The position numbers were made by a program, and so were the translations under genes. A stretch of DNA of 64,000 nt from Melastoma dodecandrum (Eukaryota > Streptophyta > Magnoliopsida > Myrtales > Melastomataceae), in the NCBI GenBank assembly GCA_029817715.1, contig JARUPY010000397.1, positions 6,882,001 through 6,946,000 of the forward strand, given 5' to 3'. This document shows positions 57,480 through 64,000 of the stretch, one piece after another (the stretch's first letter is position 1; every line of letters begins with the position of its first letter). The notes under the pieces were generated by a model. That model saw only the letters and a program-made list of their open reading frames with translations. It searched no databases and had not been told where the DNA came from.

Positions 57480-58639
57480 TCTGCCATCAGGGAGAGGATC
57501 CTGAGTTCAACCGGATATGTGCCAGGTTGTATCTCTCTTATCTTTACTTTCATCTATCTCATGCACTGTTGGAGATACAGTCTGCCACGAGGTCGTGTCA
57601 GGATTTAGGTTTGGGGGTGTTGATGTTATCCTTTATGATATGATTGCCATTGCTTGTTATTTCTGTCAGCTTGATCATGCTTCTGAGTCTATCTTTCGTT
57701 TTGTTTTTGTTATTTTCTTTGAGTCGATGCCCCTCAGTTAGACCTTAGGATTTCGAATTAGAAGAGTCGGATTCTAGGAGGATGATTAGGGTCGCACATT
57801 TAAGGCAGAGGAGGAATTAGTTCTAGCAAGCATGCCTAATTTCTTGAAAAAATAGTATATGTTGTTCCTGATAGGAAGCTAACTAAGCAGCGTCAGCTCT
57901 ACAGTCTCTTTAAAAGCATAGTCATTAAGGAAAAGTATAGGCACTCGAATCATCCTTTGGAGACGAAATTCAAGTTAAAATGTGAAAGAGAAAAAGAGCA
58001 AGAAAAGAAAACGGTTGCCAAGGTTCTGAGCACCACTATTCAAGCTAAAAAAGGGTAAAAAAAAAAGTGAAAGAGAAAAAGAAAAAAAATTTTGATTTTG
58101 AGCTTGAATATGTGCTTGTGGTGTGAGTCTTCCTTGCGGCTCGAGTTCTCGTCCGATGGGTGCTTTATCACCTAGTGCCTTGGTCCGTTTGGACCGGGAG
58201 TCACTGACTGAGAACTTGTTACATGAGCGTTTGCGGGAATTGATGAGCATTTAGAATCGTGTAACCAAATGAAAAGAGAAAAATGAGATGAAAAGAAATA
58301 CCTCGAATTAGTTGAGAAGGTAAGGAGAGTTGAGTCTAGAAAAGTACTTGATGGCTATGAAAGATTTGAGAATGTGGGGTTGACAACGCGAGGTGTGCAA
58401 ATTGAGGGAACAAGTTTTATAAGAACTACAAAACCCGTGTATGCTAGCCTTGAACGAAGTCTACCTCTAAAATAGGTGTGCGGCCTTAGCTGAGAGTCGT
58501 TAACGACAATTCGAGTTCGGAAGACTTGGGTGAGACTGGGGAGTATAAATTATGATTCGTTTATTTTGTTTGGTTACATTTTCGTTTTGTTTTGGTTTTG
58601 TTTTGCTCGAGGACTAGCAAAAGATAGGTTTGGGGGTGT
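57480..58639 (+). other. Athila 3' non-coding region with two polypurine-like tracts
   Basis: TTAGGTTTGGGGGTG occurs at about 57,605-57,619 and a near-identical TAGGTTTGGGGGTG at 58,626-58,639, directly before the 3' LTR. The second is the expected polypurine tract. The A-rich stretch 57,975-58,100 gives an antisense open frame that is not credible. Confidence 0.8.
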
Positions 58640-59973
58640 GATAACTTTACGAAAGTAGAGTTATATGATCACATTTGTGCCTTGATTTGAGTTAGTTCCG
58701 TCGTTTTAAGTGTTTAGATTGGTTGTTTCAAGCTGAATTGTGTTACCTCACGTTCGTTATTGTTCGTGTAGGGAATTGAAGATGAAATGAGGAACAACGA
58801 AGAGAGGAAGGAAGAGTTGTGAGAAGGAAGCGAGGAGTGCAACCACAGAGACCTTCGCAGCTGCGGAGAGTCTCGACGCAGCTGCGGGCAAGAGGAAGTT
58901 CGCAACCACAGAGACTTTCGCAGCTGCGGAAGATTTCCTCGCAGCTGCGGAGAAGCCAAAGGGAGCAACCTCAGCGACTTTCGCAGCTGCGGAAGATTTT
59001 CTCGCAGCTGCGGAGAACCAGAAGATTTCCTCCCCTCCGAATTCTTAGATTTTCTCTTTATTTCTATTTAGGTCCTTTAGATTATTCCCTAGTATAAATA
59101 CTCAAACTTAAGGTTTACTAGGGTTAGAGAGAGTGGTGGGAATTGGTTTTTCTTTGACGGCGAAAAGCTCGTGACAGGAGATTGGTGCCGGCGGAGAATT
59201 GCAAATTCTTTTCCTTTTGCTTTTAGATTTCAATTATGCTTTCATCTTTGATTTGGCTTTCGTGTTGCATCGCTATGAACTAATTTCTTTGTTCTAGGAC
59301 GACGATGGAACCTCGTGTTCTTTTGTAATTGTTGAACCTTTCTTATTATGAATTGAATTTCCGTTGGTTGTTTATCCAATCCCGTGTTTAATGCGTATTA
59401 GCAGCCTGATCAACTGTTGATATTGATTCGATCACCTAGGGAGACTCGAGAGGGTAGTCTGGGTCAGATCGGGATTAGGATAACCTAAGGAACCTTCGAG
59501 TCGAGAGACCGGGTTTTAGTGTGAGAGTAGAAATACCGTGCACCTTGGGTAATCAACGTAGGGTCAAATCGTAAAGGGCCTCCACTAGTTCTTTGCCTAG
59601 ACATAGAGTAGAGAATTTGATACATGGGGGTACGTTCCCGGATATCCGAGAGGGTTATGGGGAGAGATTAGCAGCCTACAGTTAACAACCGATGAAATTC
59701 AATAGTAATAAGAAGAGGGGATATGAGAGCATAAGTCATGAGGGGAAATCGGTAGTCCTAGATCTTTAATTCTTATTGGTAATTCGATTCATTTTGCTGT
59801 TAGTTTAACTTCTCATCACTTGATTTGTTCACTTGACCTTGAATTTGGTTATCGAATTTGACGTTATAAGACCTAATTGATACTGATTCTCTGTGGGATC
59901 GACCCTTGCTTGCCCTTACTGCTTAGTTTGTGTGAACGAGGTTTTATTTTTGTTGCGTTGACGACGCGCATCA
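58640..59973 (+). repeat. Athila 3' LTR (1334 bp)
   Basis: Same as the 5' LTR but lacking one 63-bp palindrome-bearing unit. It ends GCGCATCA, followed by GCATA. Confidence 0.95.
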
Positions 59974-60406
59974 GCATAGAATTTCCTAAACACGCCCTTG
60001 TTTGAGTGAAAAAAAACAGTGGAAGGCATTGGAAAAGCAATCCAATAACAGATTAACTCGGGCGAGTAGTAGAAGCTTTGGAGAAATCAGAAGTCTCATC
60101 ATCAACCACCACGCAGAGAAGGCAATCTAAAATCAGGAAGAGATCTGCAAACGCACTTCCAAACACAAAAGTAACCCAGCTAGCAATCCAAAGATTTCAC
60201 TGCCATTATCTTTTCTGGCCAAGCAAAAATGTATACCCAACAATAACACTGAACATAATTAATAGGAAAATCAAATAAATTTGTAGAAAAAAATCACAAC
60301 CCATGACTGTCATGGACAAGAACCGAACAATCCACCGAATTCCAAATACCGAATTGCCAGAATTTCGGTTCGGTATTTGGAATTCCAATCTTTTTACTCA
60401 CCCTTA

Positions 60407-60880
60407 ATAAGGGCGACAAGTACATCAAGGTTTGTATGGATCGATTCAATAAGTAATGAAAGCAAGGAAGTTTCACGTCACAATGCTTGATCGAGATATG
60501 TGACACTTTGATGTCAAAACGAAGGGCCAGTGGGTAACTAAAAAAGTATTTTCGCACCGGAAGATGTGTACATGCAGGAAATAGCAAATCTATTGAATAC
60601 CTTATTTACATGCACTTTCTTGTTTCTTCTCAGTCCATGTTGATGGTTCATATTGCTTAGACAAAATTATAAGACAATTTACGCATCCAAATGGAGTTCA
60701 TTCTATTGTAGAAAAGATTGGCCTAAACATTCATTCACAACAATCATGTCCAACCCTAACAGAATAAGATCAAAAGGGAGAACAAGATCAACTTGAATCC
60801 ATAATGAAATGGATTTAATAGAATGCAAAACTAAGTTGACATGCGGTATTTATAAACTTAATCGATGACATTGCCCAAAT
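60407..60880 (+). pseudogene. MULE-2 transposase, C-terminal fragment with SWIM zinc finger
   Basis: Continues the frame left at 48,251: KGDKYIKVCMDRFNK; then FDVKTKGQWVTKKVF; then the SWIM finger CTCRK-stop-QIY-stop-IPYLHALSCF (normally CTCxKWQIxGIPCSHAL). NRIRSKGRTRST-stop-IHNEMDL follows, the GRPxSTRIxNEMD-like motif near the MULE C-terminus. Several stops are present. With the pieces at 47,195 and 48,049 it shows the original transposase order around the hAT insertion. Confidence 0.8.
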
Positions 60881-60975
60881 AAGTGAAGACTGATGTATTT
60901 ACCTTTGTTGTATGTTTGATTCGTATTCCATTTTTGCAAGAATTAATTACTAACGTTATGCTTGTTTGTTGTAGA

Positions 60976-61400
60976 ATGGATTCAGGACCACTTTGCACCA
61001 ATGTATTGCACACTTAAGATTAATATCGATCTTCGGCTGTTTGGGAGGAAGAATATCTTTCGGTAATATCCTTTCATTGGTTTTCATAGCTATTTATGAT
61101 CAAGATTTATGTTTACATCATTGTATTTAACAACATCTTACCTTTTACAGAACAATGTCATCAAATGTCGTCATCATGAATTATATGTGAAGAAAATAAA
61201 GCGAGACCCGCATATGGATGTTACCTCGAGCAAGTGGGGCTTTTTGGTATTGCAAAATTGTAGTTCATTCGTCGGACGAGCACTAATTACGGCCTTTGTG
61301 GAGAGATGGAGACTCGTTCTTTCCATATGGTCAATAGAGAGACGATAATAGCGCTCCAAGATGTTCAGATTTACCTTCAGGAGAAGTTACGATGCCGCTA
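60976..61400 (+). pseudogene. Plant mobile domain (MAIN-like/PP7-long-form type) gene remnant in MULE-2
   Basis: Starts MDSGPLCTNVLHT with YRSSAVWEEE (60,976-61,062, ending at a GT donor). After a plausible intron (AG at 61,149-61,150) it reads VIKCRHHELYVKK, VGRALITAFVERWR, then after a one-base frameshift ETRSFHMVNRETIIALQDVQIYL. These match the PMD pattern (AVW, RCR, LITALVERWRPETHTFH, TITLQDV). PMD proteins are often carried by plant transposons and have domesticated relatives such as MAIN. Stops and the frameshift show decay. Confidence 0.75.
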
Positions 61401-62454
61401 GGGTCGAGAAAACTTCTGGGTTCGTCTCGTCCCTGTGGCAGTCCCGAAAATTCGAAATGATTTGACTTATGATACCGAATCCAGGCAGAATGTCAGAGAA
61501 AAGTGGACACCGATACACGTCTACATAAGATAGACATGCGTGGCAAACATGTTGAAAATTGGCTGCACATCCACGTTGATTGTCTCTCCATATGGCACGC
61601 AAGAGGTAAATACAATGTGCTTTTTGAGTTGGGGTCCTCAACTAACTATGAACGATGATAAATGTGTTGTAATTATCGATATCTATATCACACGGGCATC
61701 ATGTTGGATACAATAGCGAGTATTCAAGCAAACGACCTTTCATTACCAATAATTTAAATTAACTTCTTTGCATACGCAATAACTATTCGACATTTCTCTT
61801 CACGCCGAGAGAGATGACGCCTCAGAATTACAACACACAACAGGTATTTCTCAAGGTATCCATAACTTCTTGAGGGAGTTCACCCCTAGGCGTTTGTATG
61901 GACGTCACGGAGGGCGAGACAATCAGCCAGTGAGAGAACATGAGGTGAATGACATTGGGGATGAGGCACCGAAGGAAGGGCCCCAACCAGCATCATGAGG
62001 ATGAGGCACCGGAGGAGGAGAATGACACGTTTGACTTGGATCAGATAATTGTTGAACAGGAGGAATATTACATGTCGATCGTCGTTGAAGAGTCCACTCT
62101 AGAAGATGTGTATCTCACTCTTCAGCTCGGACATGGATCGTCGTTATACACTCAATCAGCTTCTTGGAAGCCAAGCATGGACTTCCAATATCCATTTGAT
62201 GATCCAGATAACTGCATGGTATCTTAACTGACATAGCTCACACCGATGGAATTGCGTGACTTTGGAATGATCTATACTAGAAGAAATAGGCGTCCCCCAT
62301 GAAACTATTGTTGTTTCAAGGCTAACTTTTTAAACTAACTTTGGATGTGATTTGAGTGTTTAGATTTTTGTTTGGATGGTTGGAAATTTTAGATGTATAG
62401 TTGTTTGAATATCCATTAGAAGTAGAAAGAATAAAAAAATTAATGTAGTTATAA
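61401..62454 (+). other. MULE-2 interior, possible C-terminal coding remnant
   Basis: A frame at 61,949-62,227 codes for an acidic protein tail (DEAPEEENDTFDLDQIIVEQEEYY...) that may be the end of the PMD gene, but no conserved motif confirms this. The rest is AT-rich. Confidence 0.35.
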
Positions 62455-62945
62455 TATTAGAGAACTCGGTGTTAGTAACAACGAGCTCTTGTCTACTGAA
62501 CTTGGTGTTACTAACGCCGAGTTCAAGGGATTGGGGAAATTTCTCCAAAATGTTTGTTTTATTCTAGAACCAGATTGAACTCGGTGTTACTAACACCGAG
62601 TCCTTCAAACTGGAACTCGAAGTTAGTAACACAAGATCATCGAACTTGAGAAAATTCTCCCAAGACCGAGCCCAAATTCTCCCAAGATCGATCCCTCCTC
62701 ATCCTGATATGAACTCGAAGTTTTTAACTCCAAGTTCATGGATGCTGACATGGTGCCATGAACTCAGAGTCACAAAATTGAGTTCATTTTTCAAAAAACA
62801 TGAAGTTCTTTGTGAATTGAACTCAAAGTTACAAACACCGATATCTTGGCATTAGTCAAGAAATTATTGGTTTGATCGACTTATTTCACATAATATTTGG
62901 TGGATAGATGTTATTGAGGAATAAAGCTCTCAAAATAAAGTTCGA
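62455..62945 (-). repeat. MULE-2 right TIR with 27-nt palindromes
   Basis: Inverted match to 46,440-46,890. Palindromes start at 62,462, 62,498, 62,577 and 62,613 (two pairs 36 bp apart). Degenerate ones follow at 62,711, 62,760 and 62,819. The ideal unit is arm GAACTCGGTGTT, centre AGT, arm AACACCGAGTTC. Confidence 0.82.
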
Positions 62946-63200
62946 CGGAAAAATATTTTCTGAAATAAAAAAATAACTTTTAAAATTCGTCAATGATACC
63001 ACTAAACACCGAACTTGATTTGTAAAGAATTCGATGTTTCTAACATCGAGTTCACATGAAAAAATTGGACGATTTGACGCTTGAAATACTGAATTCAACC
63101 AATTCGGAAAAAATTCAGTATTTGAAATATTAAATTCCACGTATTGTTTTGTGATGAATTCGATGTTTTTATTACAGGGTAATATTAGACGAATCCGTGT
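62946..63200. repeat. Further palindromic sequence outside the MULE-2 TIR
   Basis: At about 63,029: arm GAATTCGATGTT, centre TCT, arm AACATCGAGTTC, the same 12-3-12 layout with one arm mismatch; a degenerate copy lies near 63,156. It may be the TIR of another MULE relic or an extension of MULE-2's own repeat. Confidence 0.55.
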
Positions 63201-63828
63201 GGAACAAACATGCGTGAACAAGACTCAAGTTGTCGGGGGGATCCCAAGCGCACTGCCACATTGACGATGTAAAAGTACACCCGACTAGCATGAAAGAGAC
63301 CTGGAATGGGCTGGACAACCCAAAAACACACGCTTTCTTTTAGAGATCTTGAAGCAGAAACAGAAGCTGTTCCTATTAATCATCATCGTTCATTCTCTAG
63401 AGCAGTTAGAGCCACAACTTACTTCAATCAAATATGGATTAATCTCTCTCAGAAGATGATTTAAGCCACCATCCATCAGCACTAGTGGTGCAAGTGCGTC
63501 ACCGTAACTTGATCCCTAGAAAGTAGTAGCATTTTCCTCTAAAACAAAGACACGGGAAAGACGCACAGGCAATGGACAAAGGTGCGAAATAGGTTTCCTT
63601 CATGGAAAATCCATTGAAGCCCCTCTCTATTCACATAGGACAGGATCGATTACAATCACCATAACAAGGATGGACATGTTTCACCTCATTCAAGCGAAAG
63701 AATCTCTTGACAGATAAACACAACCTAACTAAGAAATCACATTTGTCCACCACCATCATACTCTTTAAGCTTTTATTGAGAATGGAAATAAAACACGCAC
63801 TCACCCCGTTTTTCAATACATACATTGA
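63201..63828. other. Spacer and probable transaldolase 3' UTR
   Basis: No coding sequence is supported. The last part before 63,829 should contain the 3' UTR of the minus-strand transaldolase gene. Confidence 0.4.
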
Positions 63829-64000
63829 TTACAGGCTAGCCAGCTTGAAAGAGTTGGCCTTCTCTTGCAGTGTGTCCAGCAAGCTGTCGAAGCTCTTCTT
63901 GAATGAGTCCACCCCCTCGACCTCCAGTTGATTCCCCACGTAACCCCAGTCAATCCCCAGCTTCTCCAGTGCGCTGTATATCCCCTCGGCTTCCGAGACA
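63829..64000 (-). CDS. Transaldolase, C-terminal end (partial, continues past the window)
   Basis: The last 56 codons of a pentose-phosphate pathway enzyme that moves a dihydroxyacetone unit between sugar phosphates. The sequence VSEAEGIYSALEKLGIDWGY, then VEGVDSFKKSFDSLLDTLQE and ANSFKLASL, ends in TAA at 63,829-63,831. This ending is characteristic of the plant plastid-type transaldolase (Arabidopsis At5g13420 type). No splice junction is visible within the fragment, and the catalytic lysine region lies outside the window. Confidence 0.85.
   Translation of the reverse strand, partial: VSEAEGIYSALEKLGIDWGYVGNQLEVEGVDSFKKSFDSLLDTLQEKANSFKLASL

Larger units (their letters stand above)
48730..59973 (+). 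mobile_element. Athila-type Ty3/gypsy retrotransposon, 11.2 kb, complete ends
   Basis: LTRs 48,730-50,127 and 58,640-59,973 (TGATAACTTT...GCGCATCA), with a perfect target duplication GCATA (48,725-48,729 and 59,974-59,978). It has an Asp-tRNA primer site, a single-frame gag-pol, an env-position ORF and a polypurine tract. The LTRs differ at about seven bases plus one 63-bp repeat unit, so insertion is recent. Nonsense codons in pol and the 3' ORF make this copy non-autonomous. Confidence 0.96.
48252..60406. mobile_element. hAT-like non-autonomous element in MULE-2, itself split by Athila
   Basis: Ends TAGGGGTGAGCA and, inverted, TAAGGGTGAGTA. The flanks CTAAGGGC (48,244-48,251) and ATAAGGGC (60,407-60,414) share seven of eight bases, fitting the 8-bp hAT target duplication. 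Subterminal inverted phrases on GGAATTCCAAAT and CGGTATTTGG occur at both ends. Excluding Athila it is about 0.9 kb and non-coding. Confidence 0.78.
46440..62945 (+). mobile_element. MULE-2, long-TIR Mutator-like element enlarged by nested insertions
   Basis: The left terminal region 46,440-46,890 matches the reverse complement of 62,455-62,945 across about 450-490 bp. Shared blocks include CCAATAATT-CTTGACTAATG, AACTTTGAGTTCAAT, CAGGATGAG-AGGG and the palindromes. Between the TIRs are a transposase remnant (two pieces), a hAT-like element with an Athila inside it, and a plant-mobile-domain gene remnant. Without the insertions the element would be about 4.3 kb. The target duplication could not be fixed because the outermost bases are diverged. 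Confidence 0.82.

Noticed and set aside
57975..58250. Phe/Leu-rich antisense frame
   Set aside because: Arises from A/G-rich non-coding DNA in the Athila 3' region.

Overview
The window is nuclear DNA of a flowering plant. Spliced genes have GT-AG introns, and NO EXINE FORMATION 1 and plant-type pyruvate dehydrogenase E1-alpha homologues are present. About half of the sequence is nested plant transposons (Athila-type Ty3/gypsy, other gypsy, Ty1/copia, LINE, MULE, Harbinger-like and hAT-like elements). The very GC-rich 5' coding ends of the three intact genes suggest a monocot. That is an inference from composition, not a species call.

Layout. 1-3.07 kb: 5' half of a Mutator-like element (MULE-1, minus strand) whose outer end carries a phased array of 27-nt palindromes. 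3.37-4.35 kb: a long fold-back of Harbinger-type MITE copies beside a truncated HAK/KUP potassium transporter (4.4-5.2 kb, minus). 9.3-11.5 kb: intact intronless DEAD-box helicase RH21/PRP28. 13.2-17.9 kb: intact four-exon NEF1. 18.7-25.05 kb: gypsy element arranged LTR-body-LTR-truncated body. 26.45-31.33 kb: complete but decayed copia element with a CTTTA target duplication. 32.1-33.0 kb: non-autonomous DNA element. 33.2-36.3 kb: intact eight-exon pyruvate dehydrogenase E1-alpha. 37.0-43.6 kb: LINE relic split by a minus-strand chromovirus (38,054-43,100, GTGTG duplication). 43.77-45.06 kb: NPF (NRT1/PTR) transporter pseudogene, cut by another LINE tail. 45.9-46.3 kb: Harbinger-type MITE. 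46.44-62.95 kb: a second MULE (MULE-2) with long TIRs. A hAT-like element sits inside its transposase gene, and an 11.2-kb Athila retrotransposon sits inside that. MULE-2 also carries a plant-mobile-domain (MAIN-like) gene relic. 63.83-64.0 kb: 3' end of a transaldolase gene (minus strand).

The host genes NEF1, an NPF transporter and transaldolase occur in the same order as Arabidopsis At5g13390, At5g13400 and At5g13420 (recalled, not searched). The window may therefore be an old microsyntenic block inflated by nested transposons, in which the NPF gene has died.

The most unusual signals are: (1) 27-nt palindromes with 12-3-12 geometry shared by MULE-1 and MULE-2, with arm sequences that differ between elements but stay self-complementary, and about 41-bp phasing in MULE-1; (2) extreme over-representation of the hexamer CAGAAG through all reading phases of the copia element; (3) a chromovirus with a perfect target duplication but no recognisable 5' LTR, and a perfect hairpin around its primer-binding site.
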